Shown piece by piece: positions 1 to 5,004 of a DNA stretch of 5,982 nucleotides. The position numbers were made by a program, and so were the translations under genes. A model generated the notes under the pieces. The model saw only the letters and a list, made by a program, of their open reading frames with translations. It did no database searches and was not told the origin of the DNA. This DNA comes from Hellea balneolensis (GTDB lineage: Bacteria > Pseudomonadota > Alphaproteobacteria > Caulobacterales > Maricaulaceae): assembly GCA_003233025.1 (NCBI GenBank), contig QIKS01000306.1:1-5982 (forward strand), given 5' to 3'. Position 1 is the first letter of the stretch, and the number at the start of each line of letters is the position of its first letter.

Positions 1-617
1 GCGCGGCGCACTTTACCGGCGAGAAAATCCAGCGAAGCGCCAACGCACAGGCCAAGGCCTTTGCAGTCGCCACGGCTCTGGGCTGTGCGGGCGATCATTT
101 CTTGCTGGGGGGAGCCGACGCAGATAAATGTATAGCGGGCAGGGTGCTGGGCGATAAATGCGGCGCACTTTGCCACGGCCTTGGGGTTTGTCCGCAAACC
201 CATAGGCGGGGCATGGTGGTTAAGCCGGGTGAGGCCGTAGCGCGCTTTGAGCGCGGTAATAACATCGCCGTCGCCGCCAATGACGTTCACTGGTTCGTCT
301 GATTTGATAAGGGTGTCAAACATTTGCGCACTGAGATCGGAGCCGGGAACGGCGGGCAGGGTGTGGCCGGAAAACCGTGCCAGTAATTCCAAGATACGGC
401 TGTCGCAGACGCAAATATCGCTGGCCGTGTAAAGGGGCTTGTAAACATCCGGCTCTTTATGCAAGCGCACAAGGTGATCGACATTGGGTGTGACCAGATA
501 ACGAAATTTCTGCTTGGCCGTGACAGCTTTGCAGCGTGCCAGAGTTTGTTCAAAGTTCAATTGATCAAACTCAACATCGCAAAATTTGAGCACAGTTTGT
601 TTTTTAGCGGCAGGCAT
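1..617 (-). CDS. WecG/TagA/CpsF-family glycosyltransferase, C-terminus cut by window edge
   Basis: The open frame starts at ATG 615-617 and stays open to the left edge, giving 205 complete codons of a family usually about 240-260 aa long. Visible family landmarks are TPNVDHL (residues 43-49), the CDSRILELL stretch (71-79, where the conserved Asp of the family falls), PGSD (91-94), GGDGD (114-118), the hallmark CVGSPQQE (166-173), and CVGASLDFLAGKVRR (191-205). Members transfer an N-acetylmannosamine-type sugar from a UDP donor to an undecaprenyl-pyrophosphate-linked acceptor at the inner face of the membrane, for teichoic acid linkage units, enterobacterial common antigen or exopolysaccharide. 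The exact sugar cannot be told here. An AAAGGAAA ribosome site lies just upstream, and only 13 bp separate the start from the pspF stop, so the two genes are probably co-transcribed. The missing C-terminus normally carries membrane-targeting and active-site-completing elements. The family call is secure; substrate and pathway are open. Confidence 0.9.
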   Translation of the reverse strand, partial: MPAAKKQTVLKFCDVEFDQLNFEQTLARCKAVTAKQKFRYLVTPNVDHLVRLHKEPDVYKPLYTASDICVCDSRILELLARFSGHTLPAVPGSDLSAQMFDTLIKSDEPVNVIGGDGDVITALKARYGLTRLNHHAPPMGLRTNPKAVAKCAAFIAQHPARYTFICVGSPQQEMIARTAQSRGDCKGLGLCVGASLDFLAGKVRR

Positions 618-630
618 ATATTTATTTCCT

Positions 631-1641
631 TTATTTTCTCAAGCCATGTTTGCGCAATAGACCGCGAAATTGGTGATAACTGAGGCCAAGATGTTTTGCG
701 GCATGGCCTTGGTGGTTTTTGGCGACGGTCAAAGCTTCATTGACCAAGGCCAGTTCGAAGGCATGGGTGCGGGCGGTGAAATCGGTTTCGCCTGTCTCTA
801 TGGTTTCTGGCAAGCCTATTTGCGGGACGGTTGCTTCGTCCTCGCTCAATCGCCACGGGGCCTCGAACGGGTCGATATTAATTTGTGACAGGGGCAAAGC
901 CAGCCCGTCTTCTTCATTATAGGCCCGGCCCAAAGCTCGCTCGACGACATTTTTAAGCTCGCGCACATTGCCGGGCCAGTTATAGCCGTTCATAAACTCC
1001 AGCACTTCAGCGCTAAAGCCGGGGAAAGACGCTATGCCCAGATCGGCGCTCATCCGTTGGCCAAAATGGGTTGCGAGCGGTAAGATGTCCGCCTTTCTAA
1101 CCCGCAAAGGCGGCAGGGTAATCACATCAAAAGCCAAGCGGTCAAGCAGGTCGGCGCGAAATTTTCCAGCCCGGACGGCAGCGGGTAAGTCCACATTGGT
1201 GGCGCCCAATACGCGCACATTGACGGTTAGCGTTTTATCTCCGCCCAGGCGTTCAAACTCTCCGTATTCAATGACCCGCAGTAATTTTTCCTGTACCCGC
1301 GCACTGGCCGTGGCAATTTCGTCGAGGAATAATGTGCCCTTATCGGCCCGCTCAAACCGGCCCAGCCGGCGCGCAGACGCGCCGGTAAACGCCCCTGCCT
1401 CATGGCCAAACAGTTCGGAATCGAGCAGCTCGTCTGAAAGCGCGGCGCAATTGACCGCAATATAAGCCTGCTCCCACCGGGGCGACAGAAAATGCAGGCG
1501 GGCGGCAACCAGCTCCTTGCCCGTGCCGCGCTCACCGACCACCAACATGGATTTATCCAGGGCTGCGGCTCCGGATATCTGGTCAAGAGTGGCCAGCCAA
1601 GCCGGTGATTGGCCGATTAATTGTGGTGGAATTGCGCTCAT
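631..1641 (-). CDS. pspF: PspF, sigma-54-dependent activator of the psp operon
   Basis: A 336-aa AAA+ enhancer-binding protein without an N-terminal receiver or sensor domain, as is typical of PspF (E. coli PspF is about 325 aa). It shows Walker A GERGTGK (36-42), the sigma-54 contact loop GAFTGA (83-88), Walker B LFLDE (104-108), the sensor I region ATN (147-149), the Arg-finger segment FRADLLDRL (161-169), sensor II PGNVREL (223-229), and a Fis-type helix-turn-helix at about 300-331. The role is to bind upstream enhancers and remodel sigma-54 RNA polymerase by ATP hydrolysis; PspA binding inhibits it in studied systems. The gene diverges from the psp operon, which is the classic arrangement. 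The ATG at 1641 places the LIGQSPAW motif about as far from the N-terminus as in known PspF. No Shine-Dalgarno is visible in front of it, which suggests weak or leaderless translation and fits a scarce regulator. Confidence 0.95.
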   Translation of the reverse strand: MSAIPPQLIGQSPAWLATLDQISGAAALDKSMLVVGERGTGKELVAARLHFLSPRWEQAYIAVNCAALSDELLDSELFGHEAGAFTGASARRLGRFERADKGTLFLDEIATASARVQEKLLRVIEYGEFERLGGDKTLTVNVRVLGATNVDLPAAVRAGKFRADLLDRLAFDVITLPPLRVRKADILPLATHFGQRMSADLGIASFPGFSAEVLEFMNGYNWPGNVRELKNVVERALGRAYNEEDGLALPLSQINIDPFEAPWRLSEDEATVPQIGLPETIETGETDFTARTHAFELALVNEALTVAKNHQGHAAKHLGLSYHQFRGLLRKHGLRK

Positions 1642-1648
1642 ATAGTTA

Positions 1649-1657
1649 AATATACCA
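1649..1657 (-). promoter_or_regulatory. Possible extended -10 promoter for pspF
   Basis: Read on the minus strand, TGGTATATT fits an extended -10 element (TGn followed by TATATT). Its predicted start site falls at or next to the A of the pspF ATG, which would give a leaderless message and would explain the missing ribosome site. No good -35 is seen. The element lies inside the TACCAA/TTGGTA dyad. This is an inference from short motifs in AT-rich DNA. Confidence 0.3.
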
Positions 1658-1670
1658 AATATGATTGGTA
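1653..1670. promoter_or_regulatory. Dyad TACCAA-N6-TTGGTA, candidate PspF operator/enhancer
   Basis: A perfect 6-bp inverted repeat with a 6-bp spacer lies 11 bp upstream of the pspF ATG and about 140 bp upstream of the predicted psp start site. Sigma-54 enhancers commonly lie at about that distance. In E. coli, PspF sites upstream of pspA also overlap the pspF promoter and repress it, and this dyad is placed to do both jobs. Weaker dyads lie at 1722-1731 (GTGA-TT-TCAC) and 1738-1756 (ACCGTT/AATGGT, one mismatch). That any of these binds PspF is not shown by the sequence. Confidence 0.4.
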
Positions 1671-1775
1671 AAATAAACTAAATAATGATGAAAATTACGA
1701 AATTACAATTAAGCGAATCGGGTGATTTCACGAAAATACCGTTTAAAAACAATGGTTTATAAGATTAACGCCAAA

Positions 1776-1792
1776 CTGGCACGGAGGTTGCA
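1776..1792 (+). promoter_or_regulatory. Sigma-54 (-24/-12) promoter of the psp operon
   Basis: The sequence CTGGCACGGAGGTTGCA matches the sigma-54 consensus YTGGCACGrNNNTTGCW at every defined position. GG at 1778-1779 is the -24 element and GC at 1790-1791 is the -12 element, with correct spacing. Transcription should begin near 1803. It faces the psp genes and diverges from pspF, the activator that works through sigma-54, so the functional assignment is strong. Confidence 0.95.
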
Positions 1793-1798
1793 AAGGTA

Positions 1799-1862
1799 TT
1801 GGTATGTTGCACAAGAATGTTTTTGAAGCATTGGCATGTTGCACAAAAATGTTTTTGAAGCA
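1799..1862 (+). repeat. Tandem pair of 32-bp direct repeats in the psp leader
   Basis: Two abutting 32-bp copies, 1799-1830 and 1831-1862, differ at two positions only (T/C at unit position 5, G/A at position 17). They begin 6 bp after the sigma-54 -12 element, so the predicted transcription start lies in copy 1 and nearly the whole pair is transcribed. Each unit contains a short dyad; in copy 2 it is CAAAAA-TG-TTTTTG, and the G in copy 1 preserves it as a G-U pair in RNA. The 32-bp period is close to three helical turns. Function is unknown; it could be an operator pair, a leader RNA element, or a recent slippage duplication. Confidence 0.9.
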
Positions 1863-1911
1863 GCGCAGTAATTAAACCGGTCACAATTGACCACATATGA
1901 AGGAGAGAGTT

Positions 1912-2055
1912 ATGACATACCGTACACAGGATACAGATAATCATTTAGCCAATACAAGCAGCAGCGCCCCCGTTCGCCATCTGCGTCGCCGCCGGGCCAT
2001 GAGGGCCGTTCATCACCGTTCAGGCGGGATCACATTTAGCGGCCTTGGAATTTAG
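1912..2055 (+). CDS. Small Arg/His-rich protein, first gene of the psp operon (47 aa)
   Basis: This is an unrecognised 47-aa reading frame, the first after the sigma-54 promoter. ATG 1912 is preceded by a strong ribosome site (AAGGAGAGAG, 1900-1909); an in-frame ATG at 1897 lies upstream of that site and is unlikely. The N-terminal 20 residues are polar and Ser/Asn/Thr-rich. They are followed by a very basic block (residues 22-36, containing RHLRRRR and HHR) and a short tail rich in Gly and hydrophobic residues (SGGITFSGLGI). No membrane helix or signal peptide is seen. The stop lies 8 bp before the next start, with that gene's ribosome site in between, which suggests translational coupling. 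The basic block could bind acidic lipid headgroups or nucleic acid, but this is only inference. The leader position and good ribosome site argue for a real gene; the short length leaves some doubt. Confidence 0.6.
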   Translation: MTYRTQDTDNHLANTSSSAPVRHLRRRRAMRAVHHRSGGITFSGLGI

Positions 2056-2063
2056 AGGGACTT

Positions 2064-2219
2064 ATGAGTAGACATGACGAACTTGATTTTGACAGCAAGG
2101 TTGCTGACCAGCAAAGTTTTACAGCCAAGTTTTGGCGCTTTGTAAAATATCTCAGCACACGACGAATAGAATGCTGGGGGTTTTTCCTGGCCGGCTATCT
2201 CATCGCAACAATTTTTTAA
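2064..2219 (+). CDS. Small membrane protein with C-terminal helix, between pspF and pspA (51 aa)
   Basis: A 51-aa product that I do not recognise as a named family. The N-terminal part is charged (SRHDELDFDSKVADQ), the middle is basic and aromatic (KFWRFVKYLSTRR, about 22-34), and residues 37-51 (CWGFFLAGYLIATIF) form a hydrophobic stretch running to the last residue. This is like a short C-terminal membrane anchor with the N-terminus in the cytoplasm, preceded by positive charges. The ribosome site AGAGGGA lies directly before ATG 2064, and pspA follows after 38 bp. It is positioned as the second gene of the sigma-54-driven operon. By position it could be a small sensor or PspA membrane partner, analogous to PspD or PspG in enterobacteria, but there is no clear similarity to either. 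Confidence 0.75.
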   Translation: MSRHDELDFDSKVADQQSFTAKFWRFVKYLSTRRIECWGFFLAGYLIATIF

Positions 2220-2257
2220 TCAACCACAAACCAAACACTAAACCTTAGGAGACTAAA

Positions 2258-2941
2258 ATGGGAATATTTTCAAGAATGGGTGATATCATCAATTCCAACT
2301 TAAATTCTATGATCGAGAAGGCCGAAAATCCGGAAAAGATTACACGCCTGATCATTCAGGAAATGGAAGACACATTGGTTGAGGTGCGCACATCTGCGGC
2401 GCGCAATATCGCCGAGAAGAAAGAGTTAAAACGCAAGGCGCTCGCTTATGAAGACCGGGCTGGGGAATGGGCGGCCAAGGCCGAACTGGCTCTTGGTAAA
2501 GACCGGGAAGATCTGGCACGCGGCGCGGTTGCTGCCAAGCAGCAGGCGGCGCAACTGGCGCAAGTTGTTCGCAAGGAAATCGCGATTTTGGACGAGGCGG
2601 TGGCGAAAGCAGATTCCGATTTGGAGAAATTGCAAGCCAAGTTGAACGAAGCCAAAGCCAAACACAAAGCCTTGACCATGCGCGGCAATGTAGCGCAAAA
2701 TCAGATCAAGATGCGCACCCATATGACCACCAATAAGGTTGATGATGCATTGGCGCGTTATGAAAGAATGGAACACAAGGTTGACGAATTGGAAGCCCAT
2801 GTGGAAGCCTTTGATCTGGGATCAGGCCAAAGCTTGGAAAGCCAATTTGCAGAGCTGGAAAGCCACGAAGCTGTCGAAGAAGAATTGGCGGCGTTAAAGG
2901 CCAGTGTTTCAAAGCGCAGCAAGAAAGTTGCATCCAAATAA
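2258..2941 (+). CDS. pspA: PspA, phage shock protein A (PspA/IM30/ESCRT-III family)
   Basis: A 227-aa protein (E. coli PspA is 222 aa). The N-terminus MGIFSRMGDIINSNLNSMIE is the family's membrane-binding amphipathic helix, followed by Pro25 (NPEK) and the signature LIIQEMEDTLVEVR (31-44). The remainder is a long, charged, nearly uninterrupted coiled coil to about residue 215, ending in a Lys-rich tail. PspA acts peripherally on the cytoplasmic face of the inner membrane. It forms large assemblies that limit proton leakage and, when unstressed, binds and inhibits PspF. The ribosome site TAGGAGA (2246-2252) fixes the start. Induction is expected from the sigma-54 promoter at 1776-1792, with pspB 36 bp downstream. 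Everything is intact, and the identification is secure. Confidence 0.97.
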   Translation: MGIFSRMGDIINSNLNSMIEKAENPEKITRLIIQEMEDTLVEVRTSAARNIAEKKELKRKALAYEDRAGEWAAKAELALGKDREDLARGAVAAKQQAAQLAQVVRKEIAILDEAVAKADSDLEKLQAKLNEAKAKHKALTMRGNVAQNQIKMRTHMTTNKVDDALARYERMEHKVDELEAHVEAFDLGSGQSLESQFAELESHEAVEEELAALKASVSKRSKKVASK

Positions 2942-2977
2942 AACGGCGGCAACGTCTGATTAAATGAGAGAGAGATT

Positions 2978-3226
2978 ATGGAAATAGAAGTATTAGCTTT
3001 GATGATCCCCATTATCGCCATTGCAGGCGGGATTGGGGCGGGAATGTTAAAATCGCATTACAATCATAAAGAACGGATGATGGACCATATGTCCGAGGAT
3101 CAAATGGCAGAACTGGAGCGCATGTCGCGGGTCGCCGATATTTTAGATCAACGGGTCAATGTTTTGGAAAACATCCTTGATGATGAAGTGCCAAATTGGA
3201 GAGAGAAAAATGACAAAACGATCTAA
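2978..3226 (+). CDS. pspB: PspB, membrane stress sensor subunit
   Basis: An 82-aa inner-membrane protein (E. coli PspB is about 74 aa). Residues 3-23 form one hydrophobic helix at the N-terminus. A charged helical region follows, and the family hallmark ILDDEVPNWRE is at 66-76. PspB works with PspC to sense membrane damage and relieve PspA inhibition of PspF. A GA-rich ribosome site (GAGAGAGA, from 2966) precedes ATG 2978. Its last codons overlap the pspC start by 17 bp in another frame, which implies coupled translation and fits the known PspB-PspC partnership. Confidence 0.93.
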   Translation: MEIEVLALMIPIIAIAGGIGAGMLKSHYNHKERMMDHMSEDQMAELERMSRVADILDQRVNVLENILDDEVPNWREKNDKTI

Positions 3227-3695
3227 AAACAAACGCAAATACCAAAACTGGGCTGACCGGGCGATGCATGACTGGGACTGGGAAGGTGACAGTGACGGTT
3301 ATGAATATACCGACCCGAACAAACGGTTGCGCCGCAATAAAATAGACGGTGTGCTGGGCGGGGTTTGCGCCGGAATTGGTGATTATTTTAACATTGATCC
3401 GGTCATGGTGCGTATTGCCTATGTCCTCAGTATTATTTTTCTGGGCCTGCCTTTGGTCATCTATTTTGTTTTGTGGATTTTCATTCCGTCTGACAAACGC
3501 GCCCCTTACAGGCGCGAATATCGGCAAGCGAAAGAAGCTCGGCGGGAAAATCCGGCCAATCCACGCCCAACAGCAAATTTTCGGGATGTGAAAGGTAAAT
3601 TTCGCTCTCTGGAGACACGGCTGCAAGACCTGGAGAAATCCATCACATCGAGCGAATGGCAATTGCGCCGCGAATTTCGCGATCTGGAAAGTTAG
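3210..3695 (+). CDS. pspC: PspC, membrane stress sensor/effector with C-terminal coiled coil
   Basis: A 161-aa protein from the preferred ATG at 3210, which has GGAGAGAG 4 bp upstream. A longer frame from ATG 3159 would overlap pspB by 68 bp and lacks a ribosome site. The N-terminus is basic and hydrophilic with a WADRAMHDWDW segment. The PspC domain spans about 37-96 (NKRLRRNKIDGVLGGVCAGIGDYF and onward), including the membrane segment from about 68 to 93. The C-terminal part (about 124-160, FRDVKGKFRSLETRLQDLEK) is a heptad-like coiled coil, as in enterobacterial PspC, where it contacts PspA/PspB. It is longer than E. coli PspC (119 aa), mainly through the N-terminal extension and the basic Arg/Lys/Glu linker at 97-120. 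Family identity is secure; the exact start is likely but not certain. Confidence 0.94.
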   Translation: MTKRSKNKRKYQNWADRAMHDWDWEGDSDGYEYTDPNKRLRRNKIDGVLGGVCAGIGDYFNIDPVMVRIAYVLSIIFLGLPLVIYFVLWIFIPSDKRAPYRREYRQAKEARRENPANPRPTANFRDVKGKFRSLETRLQDLEKSITSSEWQLRREFRDLES

Positions 3696-3716
3696 AACCA
3701 AGAGGAGGAGACAGAT

Positions 3717-3935
3717 ATGTTCAGCAAAATTTTAATCACAACCCTATTAGGCTCGTCGCTTATCGGCGGCGGCGCCGCCACCGGATTTGTTCCGACAAGT
3801 GCCATTTTGGCCGCAGGGCCGATCCGGGTTGAAAGCGGCGGCGATAAAATGATCACGGCGTATTTCGCCGCACATTCGCCGCTCAAGCTGACGATAAACC
3901 TTAAAGACGAAAAGCGATTACAGATTAAGTTTTGA
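3717..3935 (+). CDS. Small secreted or membrane-anchored protein of the psp operon (72 aa)
   Basis: Not a family I recognise. ATG 3717 has an excellent ribosome site (AGGAGGAG, 3703-3710) and follows the pspC stop by 21 bp, so it belongs to the operon. Residues 4-33 form a Gly/Ala/Ser-rich hydrophobic segment (SKILITTLLGSSLIGGGAA and on) after a single Lys, usable as a signal peptide or membrane anchor, although no clean Ala-X-Ala cleavage site stands out. The remaining roughly 39 residues look like alternating beta-strand (ITAYFAAHSPLKLTINLK), ending in a basic DEKRLQIKF tail. Its stop codon TGA is embedded in the -35 box of the next promoter. The predicted export and the exported toastrack neighbour suggest a periplasmic-side role, which is inference. 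Confidence 0.72.
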   Translation: MFSKILITTLLGSSLIGGGAATGFVPTSAILAAGPIRVESGGDKMITAYFAAHSPLKLTINLKDEKRLQIKF

Positions 3936-3947
3936 CAATTACGTCAA
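3932..3947. promoter_or_regulatory. Dyad TTGAC-AATTAC-GTCAA over the -35 box, candidate operator
   Basis: A perfect 5-bp inverted repeat with a 6-bp spacer starts at the first base of the -35 box and extends into the spacer. A protein bound here would block polymerase. The arms are short and half of the dyad is fixed by the -35 consensus itself, so chance is possible. No regulator can be named. Confidence 0.35.
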
Positions 3948-3960
3948 ATGTCGTTATAAT
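3932..3960 (+). promoter_or_regulatory. Perfect-consensus sigma-70-type promoter for the toastrack gene
   Basis: TTGACA (3932-3937) and TATAAT (3955-3960) are separated by exactly 17 bp, a full match to the housekeeping consensus. The predicted start is near 3967, giving a leader of about 20 nt before the ATG. A TTGAC-N6-GTCAA dyad overlaps the -35. This would give the downstream gene strong expression independent of PspF and sigma-54, unless a repressor sits on the dyad. Confidence 0.88.
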
Positions 3961-3987
3961 AGACGAGCAACAATAAAGGATATGACC

Positions 3988-4959
3988 ATGATGAACCTAA
4001 AACAGATTTTAAGTGCGACAGCTTGCTTGTCTATCTTCGCGACCAGTGCTTTTGCAGCCGACGGGCCGACCTTGGAAATTCAAAATTTTATCGGTACAAT
4101 TGATGTTAAAACCGGAGATTATGACAAGATTACGGTTGTCGATGCGGACGGCGTGAAAATCGCGCAAGGCCGGGCGAACGTTTCGATTGATAATGACGAT
4201 AGAATTACAAATTTAAATTGCCGCTGGCGTAATAATGGCATTGAAATTGGCAAAGGCGGTTGGGGCTACAAACGAGGTGGCCGGGGCTATAAAAGTATTA
4301 CTGAATATCCCAAAATAGTAATCCATGCGCCGCGAAACACCCACCTGATCATTGCAGATGCCCTGGTTTTTGGCACTGTCGGTGATATTGGCTCTGGTGA
4401 TATTCATATAAAGTCTTGCGGCGGTATTACGCTTGACGATGTTGCGGGTGATCTTGATTTAAAAGTTTCAGGCTCTGGTGATGTCAACATGGGTAATGCG
4501 GCCGATGTCAACTTGTCCATTTCGGGTAGCGGCGATCTTGTCGCCGGCAATTTCGACCGGTTGGACGTTAAAGTATCAGGCAGCGGCGATCTTGTAATGG
4601 GTGATGTAAAAGGCCGGGCGACGATCTATGCCAGCGGCTCAAGTGATCTTGAAATTGGTCATATTGGTGCAAGCTTACACCTTGAAAGCTCTGGCTCCAG
4701 TGATTTGAAAGCCCTTTCTGTTCGCGGTACAATGTCGCTCAGTGTTAGCGGCAGCGGCGATGTCAAAATAGCTGGCGGCGCAGTTGACGAACTTGATATC
4801 AGGGCGTCTGGTGCATCGGATGTGATTTACCGGGGCAGTTCCGTCAATGCCAAAGTCCGGGCCAGCGGTGCCAGCGATGTTTACATCAATCAGCCATCGG
4901 GCAATTTGCGCAGCAGTGATAGCGGCGCGGCTGATATCAATATTAAATCGAACCCGTAA
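3988..4959 (+). CDS. Exported repetitive beta-solenoid protein, DUF2807/toastrack (GIN) type
   Basis: A 323-aa protein from ATG 3988, which is 7 nt after the AAAGGA ribosome site (3975-3980). The ATG at 3982 is only 1 nt from that site and the one at 3991 is also possible. An N-terminal signal peptide ends in TSAFA before ADGPT (cleavage near residue 23), so it is exported to the periplasm or cell surface. The first half has the strand-rich start LEIQNFIGTIDV and a Gly/Arg/Tyr-rich loop (about 86-101). The second half has nine copies of an SGSGD-like motif at 18-20 residue spacing, typical of the right-handed solenoid of DUF2807/DUF4097 proteins. From knowledge of the family, such domains recur next to or fused with PspC domains in envelope-stress loci, so its place here fits an extracytoplasmic partner of PspC. 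Tandem stop codons TAATAA end it. The biochemical role is unknown. Confidence 0.88.
   Translation: MMNLKQILSATACLSIFATSAFAADGPTLEIQNFIGTIDVKTGDYDKITVVDADGVKIAQGRANVSIDNDDRITNLNCRWRNNGIEIGKGGWGYKRGGRGYKSITEYPKIVIHAPRNTHLIIADALVFGTVGDIGSGDIHIKSCGGITLDDVAGDLDLKVSGSGDVNMGNAADVNLSISGSGDLVAGNFDRLDVKVSGSGDLVMGDVKGRATIYASGSSDLEIGHIGASLHLESSGSSDLKALSVRGTMSLSVSGSGDVKIAGGAVDELDIRASGASDVIYRGSSVNAKVRASGASDVYINQPSGNLRSSDSGAADINIKSNP
4468..4935 (+). repeat. Nine SGSGD-type coding repeats, 18-20 residue period
   Basis: Motifs SGSGD, SGSGD, SGSGD, SGSSD, SGSSD, SGSGD, SGASD, SGASD and SGAAD begin at residues 161, 179, 197, 216, 235, 254, 274, 293 and 312 of the protein numbered from ATG 3988. Spacing is 18, 18, 19, 19, 19, 20, 19 and 19. 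Between motifs, hydrophobic/polar alternation marks short beta strands. Codons for the same motif differ between copies (for example TCAGGCTCTGGT versus AGCGGCAGCGGC), so the repeats are old and kept at the protein level, not recent DNA duplications. Confidence 0.9.
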
Positions 4960-5004
4960 TAACACTGCGCTCCCCCTTCTCTCAATAGAAAACCGAGCGT
5001 GTTG

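Noticed and set aside
1034..1465. 143-codon plus-strand open frame opposite pspF
   Set aside because: A shadow of the AAA+ core of pspF; its Ser/Arg-rich composition is what antisense of a conserved domain gives.
1831..1844. Second sigma-54 promoter within repeat copy 2 (TTGGCATGTTGCAC)
   Set aside because: Only 6 bp separate GG and GC, whereas sigma-54 promoters need 10; such shortening abolishes binding.
2426..2800. 124-codon minus-strand open frame opposite pspA
   Set aside because: Antisense to the coiled coil of PspA; no start context or family features.
3159..3209. Upstream extension of pspC from ATG 3159
   Set aside because: It would overlap pspB by 68 bp, has no ribosome site, and adds no PspC-like residues; ATG 3210 has GGAGAGAG at proper distance.
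3156..3701. 181-codon minus-strand open frame opposite pspC
   Set aside because: It lies fully antisense to pspC, has no family features, and the opposite strand has clear PspC domain sequence and ribosome sites.
4961..5003. Imperfect inverted repeat (AACA-CTG-CGCTC and GAGCG-TGTT) after the toastrack stop
   Set aside because: The stem is short and bulged with a 22-nt loop and no T-run on either strand; the hairpin at 5008-5050 is far better as a terminator.
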